Positions 10,881-24,300 of a stretch of DNA of 64,000 nt are shown one piece after another. Location: the NCBI RefSeq assembly GCF_965363235.1, contig NC_134841.1, positions 50,365,078 to 50,429,077 on the forward strand, in the 5' to 3' direction. Origin of the DNA: Mytilus galloprovincialis (taxonomy: Eukaryota; Mollusca; Bivalvia; Mytilida; Mytilidae). A program made the translations under genes and the position numbers. The first letter of the stretch is position 1. The number at the start of each line of letters is the position of its first letter. The notes under the pieces were generated by a model, which was not told the DNA's origin, did not search any database, and saw nothing but the letters and a program-made list of their open reading frames with translations.

Positions 10881-12480
10881 GCTTTAGTCACTTTTGCGCG
10901 CTATTAAAATCAACCTTATTTTGTGTAGAAGCAATAGAACAATGATGTATATTACTAGCTTCATCTTTTGACTTAGTCAGATTTTAAGGGATTGAGGCAC
11001 CAGCATGATTGGCAGTTATTTTATGATTTGACTGTATTGGCCATTATTATGAAAGATTCTGACATGGAATCCAGAAATTTAGTTCACAATTTCTCTTCAG
11101 TTTATTCCAGGGGTCATTCCTGAACAACAAAAGTTGGATTCTATTTTTTTAAAACAAGGAATCACAGCAGAAATTAATTTGCAATGATTATTTCACTGCA
11201 TAATCATTATCCTTATAAAACGTCTAAGTCGATATTTGGATATCATTTCTATCAAGTTGGAAACTTTTTGGAACGATTATAAGGACTAAAAGGAGGTTGT
11301 AAACAAATCAACAATAGATCACGTTTACTACTTTCGGTTTTAAAATGAAACGAAAACGGGAAGTGACACGTGGATAATAGATTCAAAACGAGTCCGGATT
11401 CATCAGGAAATTATTATTTTTCGATTTAAATTCCTTTAGGAAGAGATATATATTTGTCTCTCTCGTTTAATTGATTCTAAATGATTTCGTATTTTACGTT
11501 TTTAATGTCTATAAATAGTCAAAGGGATACTTTCACGCATGCGTAGAACACAATACAGGAAGCACCTGTTTAAAACATTTCTCGTGAACTTTTTGAATAA
11601 ACACATGAAAGTTCTTTATTTTAAATGGAAATTGTCGAAAGTTTTTAATGAAAATTTAAATCAAATATGACGAAAATGCCTTCGAATGACGAATCTACGA
11701 CAAACTAACTTCAGATTGTGATCGTTTGGGAAATATTGAAATTCAAATGCGAACTGTCCGGGTTGTTACATTTTTGATTAAATGACGAAATTATACTCCT
11801 GGTTGTTGAAATGCCGACTGACTGATTTTCCTGGGGAAATAATTATGATGGTCATTCAATTATGGGGTTAATTAATAAATTACGGATAAGTGACCCATCT
11901 GATGGCGATAAGCGGATTAGTTGTAATCACAACTTGTAACAACTGTTGAAAATGTTAATTACCTGGAGGTCATAAACTTGTCAAAAGATGAAGACAGGTA
12001 GATTTATAGTTTTTATTGCGAAATTTTTTTTACACTTCCAAAATTAAAGTGACGAAAATGATTTGAAATACTTTCGTCAATGAGAAAACCCTTTCGTAAA
12101 ATACGAAAGTGACGAGCGCTAGCAAAATCACTGATGGCATACAACTATTTAGGAATTGGGGGCAAAAAAGGGGGGAAAACAGGGGTGTGATGATTAATGG
12201 ATTAATCACTATTAAGATAATTTTAAAGCAGTTTAAGGGAGGTAATCCAATCACATTAAAGCACTATGTTGTATATTTTTTAGATTACCTCCCTAATATT
12301 GCTTGTAGATTGTGAAAAATGTCTATTTGCAACAGCATATTAAATGAATTAATACTCAAAAGCAAAAAAAAATAATATTAATTCAAATCATACATTTAAA
12401 CCATTCTGTGTCAAAAACCTATTATGTGTAAAATATTTAATTACAATCCAAACTTAGACCTGTATCAAATGCTTATATTG
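10880..12480. other. Non-coding region with a CpG-richer patch, candidate promoter
   Basis: No coding exon was supported. Between about 11220 and 11790 CpG density rises, with cgcatgcgtag at 11537 (NRF-1-like) and gtgacacgtgg at 11364 (E-box like). This could be the hnRNP K promoter with a 5' non-coding exon, about 9.8 kb before the start codon. The call is inference only. Confidence 0.25.
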
Positions 12481-13439
12481 TGGTAATTTTTGCCCCAACT
12501 GTTCAGGGTTGGACCTCTTCCATGGAATCCAGCTGAGCTTAGCAAAGCAATTTATCTATTGTGTAATTAAAAAAAATTAGGCACTTTGTGATTTCCAGTG
12601 CGGTGTTTTAATTTTGGTTGCCCCATTCTTAAATTGTTGTGGAATACAATATTTTATGTGTCATGACCAGCAGTCAGAATTCTGGTGCACTGAAATGATA
12701 TTTTTATGTTATGAAAGAAAGATTACCAGCTTTATTTGTGTCCAAGCCCTATTTACAAAATGTACATGTAACAGGTGATCATTATAATAAGATTTTTTTT
12801 CAGTAAAAAAGAACCATGATTATGATATAGAGTTTATCATGTTAGTGAGTTTCCAAGTTCATATAATTTCTGCTTGCCAAAGTCTGGGGGAAATCAATCA
12901 TTCAATTAGATAAGTTGGTTTACAGTATGTTCATCTTGCATACAAAACAATTTCCATTTTCCTTGTATGTATATTAGGGTTTATGGGATTCCATAGCTCT
13001 ATCAAGGTTATACTACGTATACCTAGTCTAGAAGTCATCATTAAAATCCACAGGGTCAAGATCAACAGAAGAGGAATCTTTGCAGGAGATGGATTTGATC
13101 CACATGCACATTATTGATTTCTAATAAAAAGTTACATATCTGATGTTTTATGTTATTTTGTTATGCTCTCAATAAAAGATAATAAACAAATTTTGTTCTG
13201 TTTGTTGTACATGTGTACAGACATTTCCTTTATCTGAGATACAAAAAAAGAGAGATGGCAAATTAAACTATTTTTGATGACGGGCATTAAATTGCCATTA
13301 ATTGAAACTGCACATTCAGGGTTTGACAGGATCACTAGTCCTGTCACTCCAGGCTTAAAAATAAACCAGAATGACTTGTAAACATTGCCTACCTCAGATT
13401 ACAAGAGAAGTCCTATACACTCATAAAATTTCTATTTCT

Positions 13440-14345
13440 AAAAAATAACATACATGTAGAAATCTATGAAAATTAAACACAAGGCTTATGACCACAAAAG
13501 TAAGGTTGGGATTGATTTTGGTGGTTATGGTCCATATGTTTAGGAAAAAGGGGCCCAAATAAGCTCTTTCCTAGTTTCCAGACAATAACTTGTGGAACAG
13601 TGAATTGATCTCTCTAAAATTACACCACATGTACAAGTTTCCATACCACACAGGGATGGTTAGGATTGTCTTAGGGGGGGAAACAAAAGTTTCCTGGGTA
13701 ATGGACAGTTCAAATAAAGTACAAATTGTGTGCAGTGACCGCGCTGTGCATTGCCAATGTTGTAATATGCAATGTTTTATTTCATCTGGTGACGAAATAC
13801 AGCTGCAGGCAAAATTTCTGGCGCCAACATTTTCCTATGTAAAATATTTCCTTTCCGACTTTGTCTACGACCTCAAGCTAATCAACTTGTTAGTTAGCGT
13901 ATGGATCTTTCTGAAATTGTACCACACGTTTGCTTGCATATTACAAAGGGAAGGCTGTGATTGAGTTTTGGGGGTAATTGTCCGTATGGTTCAGGAAATC
14001 GGGACCAAAAAGGGGCAAAAACCAAGCAACTTTTCTAGTTTCCAGACTATAATTTGTGTTTATGTGCATGGATCTCTCTAAAAAAAAATTGAGGGCCAGG
14101 AGTTCATATTTTTTCCCCCAAATATTTCACATTTTTGAAAAGTTTCAACAAGAAAGAAGAAACCTTCAATTACACAGTATTACACAATAGATTTGTAAGA
14201 TCATTAACCACATTTTTTTGGTGTCAGAAACCTATATAATGTAAAAAATTTGATCTCAATACAAATTCAAACAGTATCCAGCTTTAATATTGTGTTCAAA
14301 CTTGCACCAACTGTTTAGGGTTCAACCACTGCGGTCCTATCATTT
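13440..14345 (+). repeat. Family C interspersed repeat, long copy
   Basis: Repeats the family phrases several times: gaccacaaaagtaaggttggga, ggggcccaaataag, tggatctctctaaaa and gttcaaccactgcggtcctatc. It is internally iterated in units of about 160-200 bp. The 124-codon frame at 13590-13964 lies inside this repeat and is not accepted as a gene. Confidence 0.75.
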
Positions 14346-14529
14346 TATTTAAACAAATTTTAAAGGGGTGGAGGTGAAAAAAATGGGGGGCGAGCCGAGG
14401 ACAATTTTTTTTTTTTTTTTTATTTCAGATAATTTTTTTAAAAAAATACTGTTTTATCTTGAGAGATGTGTAAGTACCCTGCCACATCTGTATATTTTAA
14501 GCACCCTACTGACAAAGTCAAAAGGGGAA

Positions 14530-14930
14530 TCTAGGATTGCACTAGGTTTGTCTGTGTGTCCATTCGTCAGTCTGCCAAATCAATTTTCCATATTTTTATG
14601 CTCCCTTCGTAGCCTATAGGGCATTAGTTCTAGCCTTGTATGCCAGCACAATTGTCCCAAAGGTGAATTCCGTTCTCAAACTTTAGTTTGCCTCAATTAA
14701 ATGCTATTAAACTTATACACAATGCTTTTTACATCAAAACACAGATCAAGTTGAACTTTGATTGTGACTTTAAATGTTCAATAGTAATGCCCTTCTCAAA
14801 TAAAAAAAAATGCTGAATTTTTCGTTTGCATAGATCAACAAAATATAGATTAAGTTTGAAATTGGATGGCATTTTTTCTGTTTTTGAGTTATGTCCCCTG
14901 TATAAACTTAAAAATTACTGAATTTTTTGT
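14530..14930 (+). repeat. Family E interspersed repeat copy
   Basis: Contains tagtttgcctcaattaaatg, acttatacacaatgc and gttatgtcccctg, phrases repeated at 15290-15500, 16600-17060 and 29040-29300. Confidence 0.65.
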
Positions 14931-15290
14931 TTTTATACGACCGCAAAAATTTTAATTTTTTGGTTGTATATTGCTATCACGTTGGCGTCGTCGTCGTCGT
15001 CCGAATACTTTTAGTTTTCGCACTTCATTAGACCACATTCATTCTGTGTCAGAAACCTATGCTGTGTCAACTATTTAATTTTAGATTTAGATAAGTTTGA
15101 AGAAGAAATCTTTAATTGATTTGTAAAATCTTGACATTTGTTTTGTGTAAAAAAACCCATGTAATGTCAAAAATTTGATCACAATCCAAATTCAGAGCTG
15201 TATCACGCTTGAATGTTTTGTCCATACTTGCCCCAACTGTTCAGGGTTCAACCTCTGCGGTCGTATAAAGCTGCACCCTGCGGAGCACCT
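14930..15290 (+). repeat. Family C interspersed repeat, short copy
   Basis: Begins tatacgaccgcaaaaatttt, continues through gttggcgtcgtcgtcgtcgt and ends with ttcaacctctgcggtcgtat, the usual start and end of this family. It interrupts or abuts family E copies. Confidence 0.8.
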
Positions 15291-15510
15291 GGTTATTCTC
15301 TTACTTTAGTTTGCCTCAACCAAATGTTAGGAAACTAATACACAATGCCTATAACCACAAAGTACAGATCAAGTTTGAAATTGGGTGGTGTCACTTTTAC
15401 TATTCTAAAGCTATGCCCCTTTTTAAACATAAAAATTGATTTTTTTTTCTGTTCTTTAACTTGACTTTGCTTCAACCAAATGTTTTGAAAACTTATATAT
15501 ATTGCTTATT

Positions 15511-15526
15511 ATACCTCACGCAACGA

Positions 15527-15562
<36 letters not shown>

Positions 15563-16520
15563 CGTCAGTCCTGTTTCTTGTCATCGCAACTCCTCTCAAA
15601 CCACACAACAGAATTTCACGAAACCTTTTCAGATAATAAGGACATACTATGTAGTTGTGCATATCGACGGGAAATTGCGATTCAATTTTTTTTCTAAAAT
15701 TACGCTCCTTTGAACTTATTTACTTTAATGTACTACTGCAACAGTTTGTCATCGCAACTCCTCTCAAACCACAAAACAGAATTTCACGAAACCTTTTCAG
15801 ATAATAAGGACATACTATGTAGTTGTGCATATCGACGGGAAATTGCGATTCAATTTTTTTTCTAGGAGTTACGCCCCTTTGAACTTATTTACTTTAATGT
15901 ACTACTGCAACAGTTTGTCATCGCAACTCCTCTCAAACCACACAACAGAATTTCACAAAACCTTTTCAGATAATAAGGACATACTATGTAGTTGTGCATA
16001 TCGACGGGAAATTGCGATTCAATTTTTTTTTCTAGGAGTTACGCCCCTTTGAACTTATTTACTTTAATGTACTACTGCAACAGTTTGTCATCGCAACTCC
16101 TCTCAAACCACACAACAGAATTTCACGAAACCTTTTCAGATAATAAGGACATACTATGTAGTTGTGCATATCGACAGGAAATTGCGATTCAATTTTTTTT
16201 CTAGGAGTTACCCACTTTTGAACTTATTTACTTTAATGTACTACTGCAACAGTTTGTCATCGCAACTCCTCTCAAACCACACAACAGAATTCACGAAACC
16301 TTTTCAGATAATGTACTACTATGTAGATGTGCATATCAACAGGAAATTACGGTTCAATATTTTTTCTAGGAGTTATGCCCCTTTGAACTTATTTGCTTCA
16401 AAGTACTTCTGCAACAGTTTGTCATCTCAACTCCTCTGAAAACACACAACAGAATTTCATGAAATTTTGTAGATAATAAGGACATACTATGTATATTGAC
16501 AGGAAATTATTATTCAATAT
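15511..16520 (+). repeat. Repeat element with six tandem units of about 169 bp
   Basis: The element opens with tacctcacgcaacgaagttg and gacccgtccgtccgtc, then a tandem array. The marker tcatcgcaactcctc occurs at 15581, 15749, 15918, 16088, 16257 and (diverged) 16422, giving spacings of 168, 169, 170, 169 and 165. The last two units carry more substitutions and deletions. Several 60-90 codon frames arise from the array on the plus strand but shift between units, so they are not genes. Confidence 0.9.
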
Positions 16521-16599
16521 TTTTTTTTATACAATTTTTTTTTCTTATACTTATTTAATTTCTCCAATGACAATGTGGGGACGTGGGGTATGTGAGCGT

Positions 16600-17060
16600 G
16601 CTCACTAAGGTTCTTTAATTACCACTAAATACAGAATTTGAAATTGGATGGCATCATCTTAACCGTTCTAGAGGTATGCCCCCTTTAGAAACATTGCTGA
16701 ATTTTTGTTTCTCTCTCTAATTTTTGTTTGCCTCAACCAAATGTAATCAAACTTATACACAATGCTTTTTACCACAAAATACAGATCAAGTTTGAATTTT
16801 GATGGTGTCACTTTTACTGTTCTATAAACACCTGTTTATAAATGAAAAAAATGCAGATTTTTTTTTTTTATTTCTGTTCCCAGACTTAAGTTATATTAGC
16901 CTCAACCAAATGATATGAGACTTATACACGTCACAATAATTATTGCCACTAAACTTAGACCAGGTACAAGGTTGAGTAGTGTCACTTTTACCCTTCTTCA
17001 GTTATGTCCCTTTCTAACTTAAAATGACATGCAAGAAAGGGCATCCTTCCCCATTTATTT
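16600..17060 (+). repeat. Family E interspersed repeat, about two units
   Basis: Contains two copies of gcctcaaccaaatg…acttatacaca… and a closing cagttatgtccctttctaac. Confidence 0.65.
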
Positions 17061-20000
17061 AAGTTATAGAATTCCCTCAACTTCTCTCTAAAAAAAGAAG
17101 AATGAAATGCTTCCTTTTAAATTGAAATGTCTCAGATTAAATTGTTTGATCATTGACTGCATTCCATTAAGATTAGAAGCAATATCCCCAGAGTATACAT
17201 TGATTTACTGCTTGTTCCAACATGAACATGATAACTTAGACAGAAAATCTGATAGTGAGACAATAACTATGAAGGATATTTATATTTCAACAGGTCATGA
17301 ATTTTTCATCTTTTGTCTTAAATTCCAACAGTTTTTTTTTTTAACCAGTGATCTGTTGATGTGTATAGATTTGTTGTCATGGTTACTTATCTCGTAGATT
17401 TATCCAGGTATATTATATGGAATATGATCAGAGAATAATTGCTTCCTCTCTATCTTTATTTTTAAACTTGAACCTGAAGCCTTTAATTATTTACTAATTA
17501 TCTCCAAGAATCCAGTTTTCATGATAAAGACATTTCTTCATACATGGCAAATTATTTAATAAAATGTATGATTGTATATGTGATCTTTTGTAAACTGCCA
17601 TTAGCTTGTCAGTAGTTTTCTATTAATTAGAAGAAAAAATCTATTCAAATCAACTAAATGCACCTGGTGAGGCAGAAAATGACCACTAGACCACCTGTTG
17701 TTAGCCAGATGTTTAAAACCACCATTCCTATCTGTTCTTTAATTGGTCATTCTTTTGTTAGTAATTTGTGATCTTAGTTCTGATGTATATACATGTATGT
17801 AAAAGCAAGTAATAAAAGCAAGTTGATCAATGAAGAAAAAGGAGATGTGTGGTAATAGTCAATGAGACAGCAGCCAAACAATACAATGAAATTATTGATC
17901 CTTTTGATTATTGGGTATTCATATTATGTGCATACCATGCCACAGATTCATGAAATTCAGAATATTACATGTTTTTAAATTTCAGAATTTCATTAACAGT
18001 ATATACCAAAATCTTCACATTTAATAAAATGATATTTGAAACAGTTGTTTAATTATACATCAGTTCCTTTGTGTAGCCTGCAATATATAAGTTGTGGAAG
18101 TGAGATCTAGCCATCCTAGAGTCTGTCACTGGGGCATTTGTAATTTCTGTCAAGTGTTGTTCTAAAATGCAGCTAATCTTTACCACAAGATTCATCATTA
18201 TCATCTTTCATAACTTTATAAATCTTTTTGTGACAAGCAGATAATGTGCCATGGAACATTTAAATCAGTGTTGCAACAATTAAGATTTTAGCTAAAAGAC
18301 TCCTGTTTCTTTGATTAGCCTATGTCTTTATGTCATTAATACCGTGTTGATGAATTATTCATTCATTGGTCTTTGCATATTTCACCTTATAGTGATGTGG
18401 TCTTTTGTCATGTCTTAGGTAAAAGATCAATATTTGCCTATTGAGAAGATGTTCTTTTTTAAAATATGAAACTTGTTTTGTAGCCTGGCCTTCTAAGAAG
18501 GTTTTGCATTAATGCTGAAGTTTATGGATTTTCCCTATAATTTGTTAATTGTAACCAGGCCAAAACAGATTATTAATATGTTTAAGGTGTATTTTTGTTT
18601 CAAAAAGAGGGTAGGCAGTAGTATGCAAGTAAATTGGCATACATGTTTTGATAAAAATACGAGTTACACATGATTCCATAGATTACGGGGGAGGGATTTA
18701 TTTGGGTCAATATGACATAAATTTTCAAAATATACTTGACTATGATGCATGTGATTGTGAATAAATTGTTATGTTGGCCTTGTTTGATGGATTCTCATGT
18801 GATGATTTCTTAATTCTCCATTAAGTTTTTGGTGAAATATATCTCATGTTTTGTCTGCTGGCATACTTCAGTTTTCTTTTATCTCTTTAAAGTTCTTTAC
18901 ATGTATAATTATGTTAAATACATATGAATCAATATGATATCTTCCTATTTTGTTAATTTTCTTGAGATTTGTTTTATATTTAAATTAACACCTTATTTCT
19001 ACCAAAATGATTTCTATCTTGCTAAGCCACTTGATAGTTCTTGCATTAACATGTGCATGCTGTAAGTACTTTAAACTCTTGGATAATGAGACATTAATGT
19101 TATTTAAACTTATAATTCCAGAACTAAAAAGAAACCTTGGAAACTTCAAGAAAACCCCAAACCAGGTATGTATTTGTAATGTATAATTATAAGTGTAGTC
19201 CACCACCTAGCTGACAATCAGTCATTCATCTTGCATCTGTGACTGGTGTTCTGTTTGAGGCTGGTGTCAACTAATGTTAAGTTTTTAACTAGTATGTGGA
19301 GCAACTTGCAGAAAGAAAATAAAATTATATATATGTATGCAATTGTATTAGAATTGGCATATTTCCATGAAAAGATTTTGGCCTAACCCTCTCAGTCATG
19401 GAAATTGATAAACTTTTGCAAACATGATCTGTAGTTAGTCATGATAAAACTATATACCAATTCTTTTAGCATGGCTTAAAAACCTGATTTATTCAGGTGA
19501 ATTTTTGAAGTCCAAGGACTGTATCTCTGTACTTAATCATCAGACCAGAACAAAATTTGATCTTAATCAGTAACTTGTCATGATAAAAGTATATCCCAAT
19601 TTCATATCAATATTAAATCAATTATTCATAACAGATTATGTTCAAATTTTGTTTTTTGTATGACGATTTTGTGAAGAGTTATAGTCCTTAGATTTGAAAA
19701 TTCATTTAATGATAAATTTTCCACACTTTTAAATATGCCTGTTTACAGAACGTTTTATGGTATACCTCTTTCCGTCTGTCCCTTTCAAATTTAATAAATT
19801 TCGATTTTACATTTAGGAGTTGCATGACTTTTGCATAGTTATGATAGTTTTAACATGTTAAACAGTTGATAGTTCCGGTTAATTTAATGGCAGCAGAATT
19901 CTATCATGTTGCACTTTACTTTTGCCTTTTCAAAAATTGGTGAATCTTAGCTTGCTGTCAGGACAAAAAAAAACTAATGTAAGCTTCTAAAAATAAAGAT

Positions 20001-21332
20001 TGAAGACAAAAATTATTGAAAAATATTGTTAAGTAATTGATTTTAGTTTTAGATATAACTTTAAGGACTTGTCTTTGTTTCAACCATAAAAAGTGATATT
20101 GCTTTTCATTGTTACATGTAGCTACTTTCTCTCTTGTTTATTGATATAAGAGTGAGAAAAGTAGCCTGCTAAATACCTATTGTGTAACATTTGTTTGGCT
20201 TTCTAAAAGCTAATGATTTATTGAGCGTGGCTATGTATTGTTATATTTCCCATGCAAAAAAATTATTTCACATAAGGAAACAGAGCTACAAAATTTCTAT
20301 TGTGATCTTATTGTTCAAACTACACTATTGAGTTGTGTCAACATAAACCAATATATAATGGTCAATATTGTAATATTTAGTTCACGTAGAATTTAAAGAG
20401 AACCGAGTATGCAAACAAATATTTTTATCATGTATTTATGCCTCCTGTTCAAACACTAATAGATAGATAAATCAATCTTTTATTTATTTATTTTTTAAAC
20501 AATTGATAATACTTTTTTTGGTAAAATGTTTTCATTCATTGATTCTTGTTTCCTGTTGAAAGTTGTACAGAGGAACGCAAAGTCATAGAATTGACAACCC
20601 AAATTTGTAGGAATGAAATGCATTAACAAATATAATCTTTTTGTATCAAGCTTTTATACATAAATTGGAAGAAAATTGAATTAAACCCAGAACATAATAA
20701 TGTTAAAATACTTGCATCATATCTTAAGCAATCTCACCCTTAAACTGCCCTTTATCTGTTAACTGACTTCCCTGTCTAAAATTGTGCCAAAAAATCTGAT
20801 TTATCTTCCACTTACTTGTCCTATTGTTCTTTCAGTTCATAAATATATATATATATATATGTATTGTCGTGGGTTTTTTTCTGTTTTGTGCTTCTGACTT
20901 TCAAATTTTAAAATATCCTTGAATTTTGTAATTTATATATTTTCTTTTTTTCCAATCATTTTAATTAGCCTTTGCATACATTTTCTAGAGATTTGATTAT
21001 TTAAACACTCTTTGTTCTCATCATTTTGAATTTGAAGAATAAAAGCAGCCAGTTTTTAATTAAATAATTTTTAATAAAGAAGTTCAGAAATATTAGTAAG
21101 CTACAGACAGGAAAAAGCATTTTTTGTAGTGTACATGAAAGTTTAATTTCAGTTTACCGAGAGATATTATAGGTTTCTAATATTTGGCCACATTGCCTGT
21201 AATATTGCAATAGAAATGTAGGCTAATTAAAAATTAAAAGGTAAAATTTCTTATTAATGTTTATTGTAAATTTATGTTTTATACTGGTATATATTATCTG
21301 TTCAAAATAAGGATTCAAGATTTTTTTTGTAG
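17061..21332. other. Non-coding region before the hnRNP K start exon (probably 5' intron)
   Basis: No coding exon was supported. The 96-codon frame at 17107-17397 has no recognisable motif. A fragment of the Mytilus-type family A repeat is at 17838-17890 and a family G fragment at about 19350-19460 (aaccctctcagtcatgg). A (TA)n run lies at 20843-20862. Because the start-codon exon has a good splice acceptor, much of this stretch is probably an intron in the 5' UTR. Confidence 0.5.
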
Positions 21333-21377
21333 ATAAGTTCTTAGAAATCAAGTACTGAATAAATATGGCAGATGATG
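21333..21377 (+). CDS. HNRNPK: hnRNP K exon with start codon (UTR 21333-21364, coding 21365-21377)
   Basis: The acceptor ttttttttgtag precedes 21333 and the donor is gtaagt at 21378. The ATG at 21365 encodes MADD plus the first base of a Gly codon. The upstream acceptor means at least one 5' non-coding exon lies further left. Confidence 0.88.
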
Positions 21378-24300
21378 GTAAGTAAAAATTGTTAAGTTAA
21401 TTGCGTGACACATGTTTATCATAAGGATGAAGTAAATTTCTATTTTAAAATTTTATGTTGCATAATCTTAGTCTTAAGTATTTATTGTCAATATAATTTT
21501 CATGCATTTGATGGGTGAATAGAAAATGGGAATTCCCACTTTCAATGATTTGTTTAACAATAATGCAAAACTTGCAGACAAGTTCACTTATTTCATTGCT
21601 GTAAGAGCCAAGTGAAAATTGCCAGCAATAGAGCACCAGATATTGAGAGTTGTCAGGTTCTCATTGGCTGTTGCTTGGTAACCAAATCAACAAAAGAATA
21701 AATGGAGAAAAAGAATTGATCATTGGCATACGGTAGGAAACACCTACATTAGGCTTCCAGGTGTCGTAACATCCAGGTGTTCTCACCAGTAGATAAATTA
21801 CCTGTAACACAGCTGAACTTGTAGGTTTCTAATTAAGGATGCTTAAGTGATTTAACAAAGGTTTGTTTAATATTGTATATTTCACTTTGATATTTATAAT
21901 CAGTACTGTTTATAGGTAAATCATATCATGTTATATAGGTAAATCATATCATGTTACACCTGTTCAGGTGAAAATTTGTCTCATTCTGGCAAGATGAGAT
22001 TAAATTGCATTTCTATTGTTTTAGTTTGGTATTTTATCTTAATAGTGTATGGCCGTCATTAATTTAAAATATGTGTTGTAGGTGTCTTTTTTTCTTTTTT
22101 CTTCCATTCAATTGAATTTTCCCATTCGTTTTTACTAGTATGGACAAGCTTTCTGACGATTTGTATGAATGAGAGCAATTGTTATGAATAAATAATGGAT
22201 ATTTTTCAATTATTGAAATCCTTTTAAAGTGCAGGATTTGATGTGGAACGGACTTGGATAGATCAATAACTCAAATTGAATTAATTTAAAGATAACTATA
22301 ACTGCTCAAGGGAAAATGTAAAGAATTGATCATTTATGGCTTTATGAATATTTTAATTGGCTTTAACCATAAAAGACTATGATTGGGCTAATGACTGTGT
22401 ATTAATTATAATTTTGTTTCTAGCTTTATAGCCTTTTTGTTTCTAATTCATGGTAGTGATTTTTCCTGGCGAAGTTTTTTTTTGTGATTTCATTCTTGAT
22501 GCGTATCATTTAAAAGGTGGTTTAAGAAAGACCATCGGTATTTGATAAAATATTCTGAATATGATGTTTATAGAGAAAATTTATTTTCATGTGGTTTCAC
22601 AAAAAATGAGAGGTGGTAAAAAGATTTTTGAATTATCCCATTGAATTTGTTTGAAAAATTGCTGTTTTTTTCAATTTGTAGGTTATGACGGAGGAATGAA
22701 GCGTGGACATGACGATGACTATGAAGACCACGGACAGAAAAGAAGAAGAGGAGGTGATGGACCAAGAGTAGAATTAAGATTTTTGCTCGCTAGTAAGGTA
22801 AAAATTTACCCACATATTTTTAACTCACCTGGCCCGAAGGGCCAAGTGAGCTTTTCTCATCACTTGTCGTCTGTCGTCGTTGTTAACATTTTACATTTTG
22901 AACTTCTTCTAGAGAACCACTGAATGGAATGAAACGAAACATGGCATGAATGTTCCTTATGAGGTGCTGACCAAGTGTTGTTACTTTGTAGCCGATCCAT
23001 CATCCAAGATGGCCGCCAGCGGGGGACTTAGTTTAACATAGGACCCTATGGGAAATGCATACAAATGACTTCTTTTAGAGAACCACTGAATGGATTGAAA
23101 CCAAACATGGCATGAATGTTCCTTATGAGGTGCTGACCAAGTGTTGTTTCTTTGTAGCCGATCCATCATCCAAGATGGCTGCCAGCGGGGGACTTAGTTT
23201 AACATAGGACCCAATGGGAAATGCATACAAAAGTCTTATTCTAAAGAACCACTGAATGGAATGAAATCAAACATAGCATGAATGTTCCTTTCCTTATGAG
23301 TTGCTGGCCAAGTGTTGTTACTTTTAGCCAAATTTTATATTTTTTTATGATTTCAAAAACCCAAGTAGAATCAGGTGAGCGATACAGGCTCTTGAGAGCC
23401 TCTAGTTAAGACAAGCTGGTAGCATGGATAGGTTTACTTAAAATTAAAAAAAAACCAATACATTTGAAGTATGAACAGTATAAGTAGCAAAATTATTGAA
23501 ATTATGAAGTTTTAATTTATATCATATTTAATACTCAGTCAAGTATTTTTATTTTTTTTTACATAAATTAGAATATGTTTTAAAATAATACTCAAGTTAA
23601 GTTCAGTATTTTTTTTTGTCTTAACACATTGGTAAACAGAAAAATTGATAGTGTCTGTATAATTGACACAAAACATATGTCACCATATTGTTTAGAATAG
23701 ATTTATTGATATTTTGATAAAAGAGAGGATATTAATTCATTGTTTAGGGGTTAGACTAACAGATTGTGTAAACTTGTAATTTGTTAATAATCCTCTAGAG
23801 GATATTGAGGAATTTGCCTTCTGTGTTTTTAAATCTCATTATTTATTGACACCTTATTTTAAAACTCTTAATTTAATCAATTTGTTCAAGAGTTGTCTAT
23901 ACCTTTACCCATTGACACTATAGAAGGTATCTCACTGCTTTATGTGGATTTGAAGGAATTTTGTAAATCAAATATTGCATTTTGATATTTATGAAAAGAC
24001 TTAAATTGCAGGTACATGTACATGTGATCAAGGAAACAAAGCAAAAGGCCAAATTTGAAATGGGATTTTTTGAGCTACTTAGTTGTATCAAAACAGGAAA
24101 TCTGAAAATTGAGTCTCTTTTGTGTACATGGAGAAAAAACTAAAATGTTAAACGAATTTCTTATAAAGGTGTAATCTCTCAGGTGACAATGAAACTTTAG
24201 ACTTTTTGCTTTTGCAAATAATGGAAAATTTAAATCCATTTAGTGTATAAAATCTAATATTCCTTGTCAAATTTCATGCAGAACTTATTATGTAGTCAGT

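Noticed and set aside
13590..13964. 124-codon frame
   Set aside because: Lies within family C repeat units; parts of it recur in other copies without an open frame.
15461..16439. Several 70-90 codon frames with repeated QLLSNHTTEFHETF
   Set aside because: They are translations of the 169-bp tandem repeat and switch frame between units, with no start or stop conserved.
15577..16520. Idea of a CRISPR-like array
   Set aside because: Units are contiguous tandem copies without repeat-spacer alternation, and the genome is eukaryotic.
17107..17397. 96-codon frame
   Set aside because: AT-rich, no recognised motif, no splice or neighbour support.
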